Source: Mesorhabditis belari
Taxonomy: Eukaryota; Nematoda; Chromadorea; Rhabditida; Rhabditidae
Reading direction: 5' to 3'
Assembly: GCA_958450365.1 (NCBI GenBank)
Contig: CAUEEP010000211.1
Coordinates: 1-64,000 of the forward strand
DNA: 64,000 nt
The position numbers were made by a program, and so were the translations under genes. How positions within the stretch are numbered: the stretch's first letter is position 1; the number at the start of each line of letters is the position of its first letter. Shown here in pieces: positions 46,056-57,407 of this stretch. Below the pieces are notes generated by a model. The model saw nothing but the letters and a program-made list of their open reading frames with translations. It was not told the origin of the DNA and did no database searches.

Positions 46056-48376
46056 TTAGATAAGGGCATACTCATCATGATAGATAACAAAGCGACCGTT
46101 GTGGAGACGCCAAATCTGAAAAGAAACATCTTATTTTGTAAATCAACTATCGTATTACCCTAAAATATCGAAATTCTGAGTAAGTACAGCTTTTAGCTAA
46201 TACCGTATTTTCTGTAATAGTAGTGCGCACTACTATTTTTTCAACCCCCCTCCTGCCTGCACTACTATTACAGACTGCACTACTATTACAGAAAATACGG
46301 TATACTTTTTTTTAATCTAACTTTTATCCATCTATTATCTTTTCTCACCTGCACATAGTGTCCCTTGAGGTCACCGGCTTTCTCGGTGTGGAAGCAGAAA
46401 TCGGTCTCGAAAATGATGTAATCCCGGACACCATCGTATTGAGAATTTGAGACCTGGGTAAAGATTTTTTATTGAAAAAGAATATATTATAGATAAAAGA
46501 GCTATTTCCCTCAAAACCTCGAACTTCTCCCTTCCCTTACCGACATGGTCGTTTTCCCGCACTCAGTCGACATTTGCATCAATGAGCGACCAATATCTGA
46601 AAAAAAAATTTGGATAATTTAGCTTTTGAATGTTAGCTTTTTAATGTTTTTATCTATAAATCTTAGTTTTGAAGGGTTTTTACAGGGTGCGTCATAATTA
46701 TTGCAACAAGAGTTCAAAGACCGTTTTCTAAACAACTTTCTTATTTTTTTTGCCCCCTTTTGTTTTTTTTGTTGTGTTGCGTTCTATCTTCTTTATTCTT
46801 GCCTAATTTGGTTCAAAATACATTTAAATTTTTAGGTACGATTGAGATGGTAAAGCCAAGTGCAAGCCGTGGTGCTATCTTGGATCTTCATCGAAAGGGA
46901 CCCAAAATGATCGAGTACTTGCCAACAGCTCTGAAGATGCTGATAAAATTGGAAGAACGGTGCTTCGATCATCGCATCCACAATCTGTGATGGTTTTCGC
47001 TGGAGTGACCGCCGATTCGCGTACTGCCTTGTTTTTTTGTTGAAAAAGGCGTGAGAATTAACGGAAAGTATTATTTGAATAAAGTTTTAAAGAAGAATGT
47101 GATGTCATAGGCGTGTAAAGCCAATAACAATCAAAATTGGACCTTCATGCAAGATGGAGCTCCCGCTCACACGAAGAAGACGGTTCAGGACTGGTGTGTG
47201 GCCAACTTTCCCTCAGTGATCACCAAGGACTGTAATCGGCCAACTTTCCCTCAGTGATCACCAAGGATGAATGGCCTCAAAACTCACCGGATCTCAATGT
47301 GATGGACTTTTCCATTTGGGCAATCTTAGAGGCTAATGTCTGCTCTTTGACCTTGAAGAAGTCTTTGACCTTGAAGAAGTCTTTGACCAAAGGATGGATG
47401 GCGACTCCTCAAGATGACATTCGGGCCGCAGTGGAGGCATATCCGAACCGATTAAGGGCTGTTATCAAGGCAAAAGGCGGTCATATCGAATGATCTCTTG
47501 TTTCCTTATTATTTACTGTTAAATAAAGCTATTTCTGTTTAAAAATCTTCTTCCAGTGAAACTTCTTGGTGTGCAATGCCTTGAGTATCTTGTTGCAATA
47601 ATTATGACGCACCCTGTATAGATCCATGCCTATCAAACCTTTTTGTCCCCAGAGACAACTTTTGTCCGTTTCGACCATCACTCCATTTGGATGATAGAAC
47701 TCTTCGAGAGCCTGAGAAATTGAGAAAACTTTAAAATTGAATAAAAACTATATTAGGCTTTTATCTATATTAGTTTTGCTATATTGGTTTTGCTTTAAAT
47801 AACAAAACTTTTTGATGACAGCCCAGAATTCGGGCTTCTGAATGAGTAGCCATGTTTTAAAGAACAATAACTCTGTCTAGAAATTATATTAGAGTTAACT
47901 ATGTACATAGTTGTATAGAGGACACATCAGGCTTTCGAATGATACCAAAAAGAATTTGATTGGACTTGCCAAGCCAGAGATCAAAGCCAACCCTGAACGA
48001 ACAAGGTCGACCAAACTCGGCCAGCGTGTCTCTTGACTTTCTCTGCTTTGGCTAAACCAATCCAACACTATTTGATATCATTAGGAAGCCTGAAATGTCC
48101 TCTATACAACCAGCGCAAAAGTTCACAAAAATTTAATCTCTAAACAAAGTTGTGAGCCATGAAAGTCATCCCCCACAAACCTCCCATTCTCCATTATTCA
48201 ACTTTTTGATGTACTCGAGCACTTGGCCTTCAAGAGCGGATTTCGCTTCTGAAAATGGGGATTGGGGAAATTTTTGATTCATTTTTGATTCATTCTTGAT
48301 TCGTATTTGTAGAAAATTCCTGATTCTCGTTTCCTTTTTCTTTAAAATCGAACTTACGATCACTGGTCATCGACAT
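46056..48376 (-). CDS. small NTF2-like domain protein
   Basis: Six exons with full frame agreement: 48,376-48,358, 48,248-48,181, 47,711-47,639, 46,596-46,541, 46,453-46,349 and 46,115-46,056, giving 126 residues. The end LKGHYVQ, IWRLHNGRFVIYHDEYAL and the earlier EEFYHPNGVMVE fit the cone-shaped NTF2-like/SnoaL fold (helix, then 'F Y ... dG v', then 'W k ... g ... i ... d ... f'). C. elegans has a family of such small proteins of unknown role. No transport or enzymatic function can be assigned. A maT transposon fills intron 3, a fold-back element sits in intron 2 and a MITE in intron 5. Confidence 0.75.
46201..46302. repeat. short MITE with TACCGTATTTTCTGTAATAG termini
   Basis: 102 bp with perfect about 25-bp inverted ends (TACCGTATTTTCTGTAATAG then TAGTGC). 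In intron 5 of the NTF2-like gene. Same family as the element interrupting a TRIM-like remnant at 60,241. Confidence 0.88.
46683..47616 (+). mobile_element. maT-type (DD37D) mariner-like transposon, decayed
   Basis: Inverted termini CAGGGTGCGTCATAATTATT are exact at both ends and flanked by TA duplications (46,681-2, 47,617-8). The coding remnant starts MVKPSASRGAILDLHRKG (ATG 46,847) and loses the middle. It resumes as MVFAGVTADSRTALFFVEKG and NWTFMQDGAPAHTKKTVQDW, and ends WPQNSPDLNVMDFSIWAILE. The final acidic residue is Asp, as in maT elements. Internal stops, a deletion, a tandem duplication of about 37 bp (near 47,206-47,265) and an 18-bp duplication make it inactive. It is inserted in intron 3 of the NTF2-like gene. 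Confidence 0.88.
47909..48116. repeat. fold-back element in NTF2-like intron 2
   Basis: GTTGTATAGAGGACACATCA followed by GGCTTTCGAATGATACCA is inverted near 48,066-48,112 (TGATATCATTAGGAAGCCTG, ATGTCCTCTATACAAC). Confidence 0.8.
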
Positions 48377-49187
48377 TGTTTACCGAAGAGTGGGATGAGT
48401 GAGAAAAAGTGAAGAAAGAGAATCAACTGAAAAAGTGATCGAATTTCGCGAATTTCTTTTTTACAAATGAATTGTTGAAAGTTTTTTCCAAAGGTTAAAG
48501 CAAAAAAAAAAGTAAAACAAGCAAAGCAAAGCAAAGCAAAAAAGCAAAACAAACAAAGCAAAGCAAAAAAAAAGCAAAACTTAAAGTTTTAGCGTAGTTT
48601 AAAATCATTTTAGTTGAAGATTTAAAAAGAAATTTCTAAATTGAACGAATGAAATGAACGAATGAAATGAACGAATGAAATGAGATCATTGATTGGAGGT
48701 GAGATCTTTGGAGAAAAAGCGATTTGGGTCTTTCTGTGCTGTTCAAATGGGGTTCAAGTGAAGTGAAAGAGTGGGTCAAAGGCCAATGGGAAGAGGGGAT
48801 GGGAAGAAGAGAAGGGAAGAAGTGAAGAAGAGAAGGGAAGAAAAGAGGCAAAAGTGAAGGGGAATGTGTAAAGCCGTAAAGATCATTCCCATTTCTTTGA
48901 TTCGTTCTCAATCTAAAGCTCAATCTCATTCACGACAATCACTTTTTCATTGAAACTCTGAAAATGAAACGATCATCCGGCTCATCGGATCGAGGCATTG
49001 GATCGAGACAAGTTAATGTTAAGAAAATGAAAAGAAAAAAAAGAATATAGATTACTTTAAAGTTTTCTTGTAGTTAAAGTAAAAAAATGACCAATTGGTC
49101 TCTTTTTTGATGAATTGGCTTCTCTGTTTTCCTACTTTTTTGTTTCTTTTTCCTTTCAGTAAATATTTGAGCTTTTCGTGAAGCAAA
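48377..49187. other. low-complexity upstream region
   Basis: Contains an AAAGC run (about 48,497-48,575), three copies of GAACGAATGAAAT (about 48,643-48,680) and a long purine-rich GGGAAGAAG stretch (about 48,785-48,850). The 97-codon minus-strand ORF here is the shadow of the purine tract. No gene. Confidence 0.6.
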
Positions 49188-50619
49188 AATCAAAAGATAT
49201 TCAGTTATTTATTGTCAAAATAAAAATCTGGAGATAATCTTCATCAGTGGCGAACAAAAGAACAAACAGAAGTGAACGGAAATAAATAAAACACACTAAA
49301 AGTACAGTAATCACTAGTATAATGTAATGTCATCAATCATTCTCGGATTTGCACCACATTTCGATGCGTCTTGAAAACTGAAAGACTTTGTGAGTGAAAA
49401 CTATAAATTGAAATCTCGATTGCTTTCTAATCTACTGTGCGATGGGTTTTTTCTTGAATGAAATTGAAATACAGCCATTACTTTCAACTCAAGCTTTATC
49501 GTACTCTCCCTAAGCACTCTCAAAGTGACCCAACTGAAATCTCGATTGCTTTCCAATCTACTGTGCGATGGGTTGTTTCTTGAATGAAATTAAAATACAG
49601 CCATTACTTTCAACTGAAACAGTTACTTCTGAAAAGCTACCCCAATTATCGTGCCCTTTTATATAGATTTCAAAAGCAAATCGAAATCTACTGCATAAGA
49701 AAGTGACTCTAGAAAGTTATGTTGAAAGTAACCGGATCGCTTAACCAAATCGATTCTTCACTGGTGTACTTTGTGGCGTTCAAAAACATTGTTTCTGGTG
49801 CGGTGAATCACTTATTTTCTCGCGAAAACGAGTAGTTGCTCTGAAAACTGAGATTCAGTGCACCAAAAAAGTTGCGTTTACAAATTTTGAGCAGAAACTC
49901 AATGAGGATGGAATTAGTAGACGGTGGGGAACAAGGATTAGTAGACGGTGGGAACTAGAGTAGACGGTGGGGAACAAGGATTAGTAGACGGTGGGAACTA
50001 GAGTAGACGGTGGGGAACAAGGATTAGTAGACGGTGGGAACTAGAGTAGACGGTGGGGAACAAGGATTAGTAGACGGTGGGAACTAGAGTAAACTTTTGG
50101 TTGAAAACCTTTAAACTTAGCAATGAAAAAGTCAGATTTTTCAAATTCTGAAGACCAAGAAATAATTTCTCGAGAAAACAAAAGATTTTGAGCGATTTTG
50201 GGCCATTTTGCCGAAAGTTTTTTTCACTTTTTACTATGATTGACTTGTGGTTTGACTAAAGTTTCTAAAATTTCCTAAAAAAAAGACCGGAAACATTTTG
50301 GAAGGCAATGATAATTTCTCTCTTTTACCATAGAAAACCTTTTGAATTGGCTGTGAAATTTTCGTTTTCTTTTTCTTTTAATGGTCGAAATTTCAATAGA
50401 AAAGGGTTTTCAAAAGAAAATTGCCAAGAAAATGCTAAAAATCACTTCCAAATCAAGAAAAAAAGAGTACAGTTTAGCAAAAGAGACGGGAATTTTGATG
50501 AAAAAGTCTTAAAGTTTAAGTAAAGCTTTGATTTTTGATATGGCATTAGTTTTTAAATAGGCAAAATAGACAAAATCATTAGTGATCGACGCCATCGCCA
50601 ACACTCGGATACCCATTTA
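49188..50619 (-). pseudogene. partial duplicate of purine nucleoside phosphorylase 3' region
   Basis: 49,188-49,330 repeats about 57,205-57,350 almost exactly. About 49,345-49,375 repeats the 5' portion of the last PNP exon (GCACCACATTTCGATGCGTC), and 50,570-50,619 repeats the end of the preceding exon (GCCATCGCCAACACTCGGAT). The intron between them carries extra DNA and a tandem repeat. The copy stops where a mariner-like element begins at 50,624. Lacking the stop-codon half of the last exon and all upstream exons, it is dead. Confidence 0.8.
49917..50088. repeat. tandem repeat of about 43-bp unit
   Basis: Four units of TAGACGGTGGGGAACAAGGA plus TTAGTAGACGGTGGGAACTA, nearly identical, so recently amplified. 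Within the PNP pseudogene intron. Confidence 0.92.
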
Positions 50620-50623
50620 TATA

Positions 50624-51105
50624 CAGGGTGACCAGAAAATACGGCGAATTTTTTGCGCATCGTCAAATTTCCCTCAGCACTTTTTAAAAAGATTTATCTC
50701 GAAAGTTTAACAAGAATTAACAACTTCAAGCTCAACAATAACTTTTCTATCAAAAATTCCTACATTAAATGTTCAAAATTTCCACCTTTGGCCTCAACAC
50801 ATTTGCTAAGCCGCTTCGGAAAGTTCCTGAATGATGGTCGCGCATTCTTGCGTTGTAATTTCGCTCCAAGCGCGAGTCAAGGCCGTTTTCAAACCGGCAA
50901 CCGTCGTGTATCGATACTTGCGAAGCCTTTCTTCAAGAATTGACCACACAGAAAAGTCCAATGGGTTCAAATCTGGTGCGTTTCCCGGTCACACATCCTT
51001 GTCCCAAAATCCAGGAAAGAGCTGCTGATAGAGCTGTCGAGTGGAAGTAGCGCCATGGGCTGGAGCCCAGTCTTGTTGTAGAACAAAACCTTTATGTATA
51101 TGCTT
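50624..51105 (-). mobile_element. mariner/maT-like transposon, 5'-truncated
   Basis: The right-hand (3') end is kept at 50,624 as CAGGGTGACCAGAAAATACG. The minus-strand translation has VLQQDWAPAHGATSTRQLYQ and NAPDLNPLDFSVWSILEERL (DD37D type). A TGA replaces the Trp expected before PGNAPD, and a frameshift precedes the C-terminal FPKRLSKCVEAKGGNFEHL. The N-terminal half and the other terminus are missing. Confidence 0.82.
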
Positions 51106-51275
51106 TATTCAGTTGAATAGCGACAAAACAAAATCACAATAATTACCCGGGACACCACTCAAAACATCGGCTAGCCGCTAACGCTAAAGGCTAGCCGTTT
51201 ACGAACGATTCGTTAGCGGCTAGCGAAAAATTTCATTCGCTAGCGGCTGAATTTCGTAAACGGCTACGACACATA

Positions 51276-52400
51276 CAGTCAGCAAAAAAAAAAGCCTTGC
51301 ACCATTTTCTCCCAAAGGCTTAAAACAAAAATTTTCGCAAAAATAAGCGTTTCAGAGAAAACTTGTTGGCAACTAATTCTACCATTGTGGTCTAGTTTCC
51401 GAATATATTATTCATTTTTGTTGCAAGTTATTTCTTTTGACGTAAAACATAAATTTTATTAGAGACACCCGGTTTAGAGCGCAAAAAAAGTCTTGCACCA
51501 TCTGCACCATATTCTGTTGTAAACTTTTTCTTTTTTTTTCTGACTTTGTTTTTTGTGCATTAATTGCTTTTTTAGATGCCCTGCGAGCGATATCTGGACA
51601 CTCCGACTAAGGAAAACATTGCCAAAGCCCGTCAAGGAGGGATGAAAGTGAAGGCCATTTGTGGTCTCTTTATCGTTGATCGCTCTACCGTCTCCAGCCT
51701 TTGTAAACGACAAAAACTAGAGGGAAATGTGCAACGACATTCAAAAAGTGGTCGACCACCTAAAACAACAATCAGACAGGACCGTTCATTGATCGGGATG
51801 TTCTTAAAGGATCCAAACAGGACGAGTACCGACGCTGTGCGGTGCCAAGTTGCTTCAATCTTGCTTTGGGCTTGAAGTAACCGCTCAAACAATTCGAAAC
51901 CGGCTCAAATCGGTTCGATTGTTTGCTCGACGACCAGCACGAAAGCCTCTAATGGTTTTGAGACATCGGCGATTGAGTTTGGCCTTCGCAAAGACGTACA
52001 AACGTTGGACGATCGACGTTTGGAAGAAGGTACTATGGAGTGACGAGACGAAGATCAATATATTCAATCCGGATGGTGGTCAAATGATTCGTCGGCCTGT
52101 TGGAACACGCTATAAACTCAAGTATATGCGTCCTACAGTCAAATTCAATGGTGGAGGAATCATGGTTTGGGGTTAGTAAATGTTTTTTAGATTGTGCCTA
52201 ATTCTGTTTATATTTAGGTTGCATGTCATCGTCCGACGTTGGTCCGCTAGTCTTGATAGACGGAATTATGGATGTTCACAAGTACAAGGACATATTGGAG
52301 ACACATATGCTACCTCAGGCACAAGCGAAAATGGGACAGGGGTGGTTATTCATGCAAGATGGAGACCCGAAGCACACAAGTCAGCTTATGATGAAAAGAT
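51276..52400 (+). mobile_element. Tc1-like transposon, 3'-truncated
   Basis: Starts CAGTCAGCAAAAAAAAAAGC. The transposase begins at 51,576 with a paired helix-turn-helix (KENIAKARQGGMKVKAICGL, RHSKSGRPPKTT). Then come VLWSDETKINIFNPDGGQ and the second-Asp region WLFMQDGDPKHTSQ. A short intron (about 52,172-52,217) interrupts GGGIMVWG and CMSSSDVGPL. A one-base frameshift lies near 51,845. The sequence breaks off before the final DDE residue at about 52,393-52,400, where it joins a TRIM-like gene remnant directly. Confidence 0.85.
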
Positions 52401-52608
52401 AAAGTGCCCGTAAGCAATTTTCAGTTTTTTGTTTTTTTAAATTTTTCTATCTACAAAGGACTAAAGACGGATTTCGAGACGTCCTTAGAAGAATACATGT
52501 TCTACTTACCCAAATACGACAAAAGAGTCGAAGTGAGTTGAATTTGTTTTGCTAATTTTATTTTGGCCTTAGGGATTGATGAAAACTCTCGATGATGATC
52601 CAAATTAA
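52393..52608 (+). pseudogene. 3' remnant of a TRIM-like family gene (copy C)
   Basis: Last two exons of the family: LKTDFETSLEEYMFYLPKYD and GLMKTLDDDPN followed by a stop at 52,606-52,608. The 5' boundary is an abrupt fusion with the truncated Tc1-like element. The following 250 bp are nearly identical to 60,793-61,039, so this remnant and the start of gene D were duplicated together with remnant E and the start of gene F. Confidence 0.82.
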
Positions 52609-52845
52609 GCCATATCTTGTTTACATTCCCTTTTGCATCTAACCTTGTTACTTTTTATGTTATTATCTAATTTTGTTAGCTTGTGATTTTGGTATATGAT
52701 ATTTACACTTTGCAAATTTGTTATAAGGTCAATAAAGTTGCTATAATTGTTTGTTTTACGATTTAGCATCGGTTGTAGCTGGTTTAGTTGATACCTTTGA
52801 AATTGATTTTATAATATTAATTAAATCTTTTGTATGGACGACAGT

Positions 52846-52855
52846 TTGTTTAGAA
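52846..52855 (+). promoter_or_regulatory. probable splice acceptor before TRIM-like gene D start
   Basis: GTTTGTTTAG ends at 52,853, with the ATG at 52,856 (TTTAG|AAATG). The same arrangement is seen at 61,037 in gene F. Suggests a trans-spliced leader. Confidence 0.4.
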
Positions 52856-54619
52856 ATGAGGGTATTCAAGTCGTTGAACTGTATCCTCTGCAAGAAACCG
52901 TGTAAGTCTCAGCTTTTAAAAGATACTTTATTCAACATGAATAAGTGGATACAACACAACGGAGGACACAATTTTTACCCCTACAATGTAGTTAAGAAAA
53001 AACCCAACTTAATGGGGAAAAAGAACACACACTTGATTTCGCCAGCGGGATCGAACCCTGGATGTTCCGATTAGGAGAGAAGATTCCTAACCAGTCGGCC
53101 ACTGGCCAACTTTTCCTTTAAAAATTCAAGTTCTTTTGTTACCGCAACAGCTACCTAGGTTCTTGTCAAGAATATAAAAATTTCTAAGGTTTTCTTTAGT
53201 TGTGCCGATCGCAAATCAACCTCGATCTCCACGGCATTTGAATTGTGGATTAGCGATGTGCCATGAATGCTTCGAGAAAGAGGAATCTTTGGAGAAAGAC
53301 GAAAGAAAGCATCAATGTGATTCAGAAATATGCTTTGACAACCCGAATTTTGCCTACTTTCTAATTGGTACGTTGCCAGGGTAAAAGAAAATTTTTATAA
53401 TTTGGAGTTCAGAGGTTCTGTCATCGGATTATTTGATGCTTTCGCCAATCTTAGGTGGATATCTACTTGTGAAGGTTTGCCCATGTTTTGCTGAGTAACA
53501 AAATTGTCTTTCTTAGCCATTCAAACTTCCTGAATGCACAATTTGCCAGGATGAGTGTAAGTTTTGGCACTTGACACAATTTGGCTTATGATCGTCATTT
53601 TAGACTCACATGAGGGTGAAAAAAGCTCCCGTGCTTTAAATTGCAATCACGTTCTGTGCACTGAATGCTACCTGAAGAGACGGGTAGAAGATGAAGAAGA
53701 AGAAGGGGAAATGTATACGATCACATGCCCACTTTGTGATGATTCGTTCGGCGAGTCTGCGTTCGGCGATTCTAAAAGGGACCGGCTTCAGGGTAATTTT
53801 TAAATAGTGGTATTTAATGTATAATTGTTGTTAAGATTTTCTGAAAGAGCTGCCAAAAATGACGCAACAACTGGAAGATATGGAGGAAGCGGGACAACGT
53901 TTTTGTGATAAATGCGCGAAAGTGGTTTGTTTGATTAAAAAGATCTAACATTAATAAATCTATCAGGACAGTATCAGCGAAATGTTTCACTGCAATGAGT
54001 GCACTTTGAAGGTCGGGATCATTTTGTTCCTTATTTCCCCAATAATTTAGCTTTGTGGGACGTGTTCGTATAAGAAACATCGTCAACACGTGACAATGGT
54101 TCTTTTGCAAGAAGAGGTAACAGATAGACTAATATTGAAGATTTTGCTTTTTAGGTTAATCAAGTCTCAGACAAGCTTCGTGAAGTTTCAATTGGCGTGA
54201 TCAATACCTACGATTTGTTGTTCCCGGATCTTCACAAGGAACTCCATGGTGATATCGAAGGATTTAAACAGGTAGAGGACTGTTTTCAATACTATCTGAT
54301 TTAATGGAAAGGTTCATTGATTTGGGAGAAGCTAAATTTTCTTTAGAAACTTTTGGACAAAGAGAGGGCCCTCATGAATGTGCTAACTTTCGAGGATTTG
54401 AAAAAGAAACGAGATAAATGCACGTAAGGGTTTGGGGGATATTTTTGAGCAAAAGTCCTATTTCAGAAAGCTGAAGACGGATTTCGAAATGTGTTCAGAA
54501 GAATACATACCACATCTACGGAAATATGACACAATGATCAAAGTGGGTTGAAATTTATACAAAAATTTTCATTTTACTTCTAGGAACTGATTCAAAGTCT
54601 CGACGATGACCCGTTGTAA
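52856..54619 (+). CDS. TRIM-like protein D: degenerate RING, RING, B-box-like
   Basis: Best-preserved full member. First module: C9-x2-C12 ... LNCGLAMCHEC (C31, C36, C39) ... H53-x-C55 ... C60. The position matching the RING His is Leu33. Second RING is canonical: C99, C102, C119, H121, C124, C127, C147, C150, with an acidic loop (RVEDEEEEGE) between the last two pairs. B-box-like cluster: FCDKCAK, FHCNECTLK and LCGTCSYKKHRQH. A helical tail follows (VNQVSDKLREVSIGVIN, KLKTDFEMCSEEYIPHLRKY) and ends LIQSLDDDPL. Intron 1 contains a reverse SINE-like element. E3 activity is plausible from the RING but unproven. Introns are nearly identical to gene G, so the duplication is recent. Confidence 0.83.
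52950..53112 (-). repeat. tRNA-derived SINE-like element, minus orientation
   Basis: Read on the minus strand: GTTGGCCAGTGGCCGACTGG (box A region), GGGTTCGATCCCGCTGGCG (box B), then a T-rich tail with CTTTTTCCCC and GTTGGGTTTTTTCTT. Head and tail both match 37,555-37,700. It lies in intron 1 of TRIM-like gene D. Confidence 0.65.
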
Positions 54620-55509
54620 ATATTCGAAACACCTTTGTTATACTTTATTTTCACTTTGTTAACTTTTCACCACTTTAATTTGAAAATTTGTTATTGTTTG
54701 CTACTGGTTTTATTGCTAAAGTTTCAGGAGTTTAAATTTCGAATTGACAATTGGTGGAATTATCAATTCACCCACCTTGTAGACCATGAAATCCCCAGTG
54801 ATATACGATTTATTCACAGCTCCAACGGCATTTGTGGCGATCAACGTACGGAGACCCAAAAAGTACATGATACGGACGGGAGTGGCATTTTACGGGCTAA
54901 TTTAGTCTTGATTTGTATTTAATCCGGGACTGTTTGCTAGAAGGTCCCAAGGGAGAAAACTACCGTGCTTCTACTGCATTTTTGACGAAAAGTAAGCAGT
55001 CTCACAGTATTTTTTTCTGAAGGTCAACTTTTAGGACACATTGACCAACTGGGGAAATAGCATTTGCTGGTGCATTTAAAAACGGGCAACAGTACATAGA
55101 ATGTAAATTAGTTACAGTAATCATGTCAATCTTGGCTTTTTCATTTTCACTCACCAAAGCCAAATTCATATGATGTTCGTATGGATGGATTCTTCCTTGT
55201 TGACAACAAATATATTTTCCCTTGTAATAGCCGAAAACGAGATTTCCCGAGTGCCCCTCAACTGGAAAATAATTGTGGAGTTGTCTGAACTTTTAAAAAA
55301 TTGTACAACTTACCGGATGTTTTCGGGAAACCGGGAATTTTCTCGAAGGGAACGATTTGGCGTTCGGTTAAAGCTTCAGCCACATGACCGAATCCCGAAC
55401 CGCCGAATGATACCTCAAATTGGCACAAGTTTTAGCTATTTTGACTGGATCATTGAAATTTTAAGGCTTTATCTTTACACAGTCCATTCTTACCGAATTT
55501 TGGAATTCG
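54620..55509. other. no gene recognised
   Basis: About 890 bp after TRIM-like D. Short frames at 54,635-54,922 and 55,170-55,553 have no recognisable motif. Part of this may belong to the decayed Tc1-like element to the right. Confidence 0.4.
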
Positions 55510-56601
55510 TTATTGATGCCGAGACTGTTGATGCCAGCAAAAGACGTTCTTAATTCCAACCTGGAAAATCCAGTTTTTAGGACGAGTGTTTGAATATGGC
55601 TCAACCACATTGTCTAAAATTTCATCCACGTACTGATATTGATCCATAATTCCATGAACACGATATACAGGTCCGGTACCTTCAGCAGTCATACAACCGC
55701 AAATCATGACTGATGTTGGGTCATGCTTCAATGTGGCCTTGGTGCATTTTGGACTAAAAGCCTCGCCCACGCGACGTCGAACAGACATTTTTCCATCGGA
55801 ACCCATCGAATTAAACTTTGATTCATCCGTCCATAGTACCTGGATTTCAAAAACAAAACTTTTTTGCCATAATACAAATGACAAACCTTGCTCCAATCAT
55901 CGTGAGTCCACGACAAATGTTCTCGGGCAAACTTTAGACGTTCCTTTTGGTTTTTCTTGGAGATAAAGGGCTTCTTTCTTGCTACTCGACCCATCAATCC
56001 ATAGCACTTAAGAATTCTTTGAACAGTTCGCACAGTGACACTTCTTGCGAGGCATCCGATAGTTTCAGAATGAATATCAACGGCAGTTTTGTGACGATTA
56101 GTCTCAGAAAGTCGATGAATGATCCGCTCTTCGCGGGACGTAGTTTTTCTAGATCTTTTCCGTATCTTATTCTGAATAGATCCTGTTGTTTCACGGCAGC
56201 AGCTTTCGAGATTTCAGTGCGCAACCAATTTCCGCAAAACTCTTGCCCTCTTTCCGTAGTGTCACAACTTCCTGTCTTTGAAATGGTGTGATATGAATAC
56301 CTCGTCCCATATTTAAATAGAGTCTTGCAACAAAACTAATTAAATCGAAAGTTTCGAAAAAAAGCAGATTTCAAGATCGGTTCTATTTAATTGTCGTCGC
56401 TATAATGGGGTAGGCTGAAGAAAACCTAAACTATCAAGTTACAGAGAAAGAACTTTCAGCTAAGAGCGGTGCCAATCGAAAGCTAAGATAACATAAAAAA
56501 AAAATAGCTGCTGATGTCTTTTTGAGTGGATGTGCAAATAATAGAAAATTCGTGGTATTTGTGCAAATGGAGCATCGGTTCTATTTAATTTTCCGCCACT
56601 G
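55510..56601 (-). mobile_element. Tc1-like transposon, decayed, minus orientation
   Basis: The 5' terminus at 56,601 reads (minus strand) TA|CAGTGGCGGAAAATTAAATA. The transposase starts at 56,310 (MGRGIHITPFQRQEVVTLRK), followed by RTVQRILKCYGLMGRVARKK and VLWTDESKFNSMGSDGKM. The first Asp (WTDESKF) is present, but frameshifts and stops interrupt the frame. The C-terminal SPDxNPIE region and the other terminus are not found. Confidence 0.82.
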
Positions 56602-56639
56602 TATATATCCGCCCAAGCTATCGACTATTGGGGAACTTT

Positions 56640-57407
56640 TCAAGGTCAAAACTAGAGCCAAAACCATTTTTAACCACTAAATATTCATTTCCTAACTTGA
56701 ATTGACTGGTAGAGGCAAAAGAAATCGAAATTTTTTTTTGAGATTTTGACCGATTTTGACTCATGTCGAACATGATCAATTTCAAAAGTTTTTTTTTTAT
56801 GTTTCTCCAATTTGATCAGAAACGTAATCAGTAGGTTAAATTATGCCAGAAAAAGTGTTTTTGGCTTCAAAAAAATGTTTTGAGAGACCATTTCTTGATC
56901 ACTTCTTGACCACTTTCCTGACTATGTGTATCCCTCAAATCACACTGTATGAGCGCGCACTTTGGAGCCCCGAAACCCGAAAGTCCAGATAATCTCTCAG
57001 CTTTTGCGATTAAGAGACTTTCTAGGGTGCTTGCCTAACCTCTTTTACAACTTTTCAACAAAATTCTTCTCATTTCAGATGTTCCCTTTTTTGGAAACAA
57101 TCTTTAGTTATTTCCCTTCTCAAAAAATCTCCTAAAAACCTTTTCACTACTCTTTTACTTTGGCGAAAGCTTTCAGTAAATGTATTTGAGCTTTTAATGA
57201 GGCAAAAGTCAAAAGATATTCATTTCTTTATTGTCAAAATAAAAATCTGGAGATAATCTTCATCAGTGGCGAACAAAAGAACAAACAGAAGTGAACGGAA
57301 ATAAATAAAACACACTAAAAGTACAGTAATCACTAGTATAATGTGATGAAATAAAGTACTAGGATTACAGTACTCTTTAAAATATTAGTTATAGAATGAA
57401 ATTAGCT
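56640..57407. other. intergenic; right part duplicated at 49.2 kb
   Basis: No ORF. About 57,205-57,350 is almost identical to 49,188-49,330 (contains TCATCAGTGGCGAACAAAAG). The left 500 bp show nothing recognisable. Confidence 0.6.

Noticed and set aside
48636..48929. 97-codon minus-strand ORF
   Set aside because: It is the translation of a purine-rich low-complexity tract (GGGAAGAAG). Ser/Leu/Pro-biased and not conserved.
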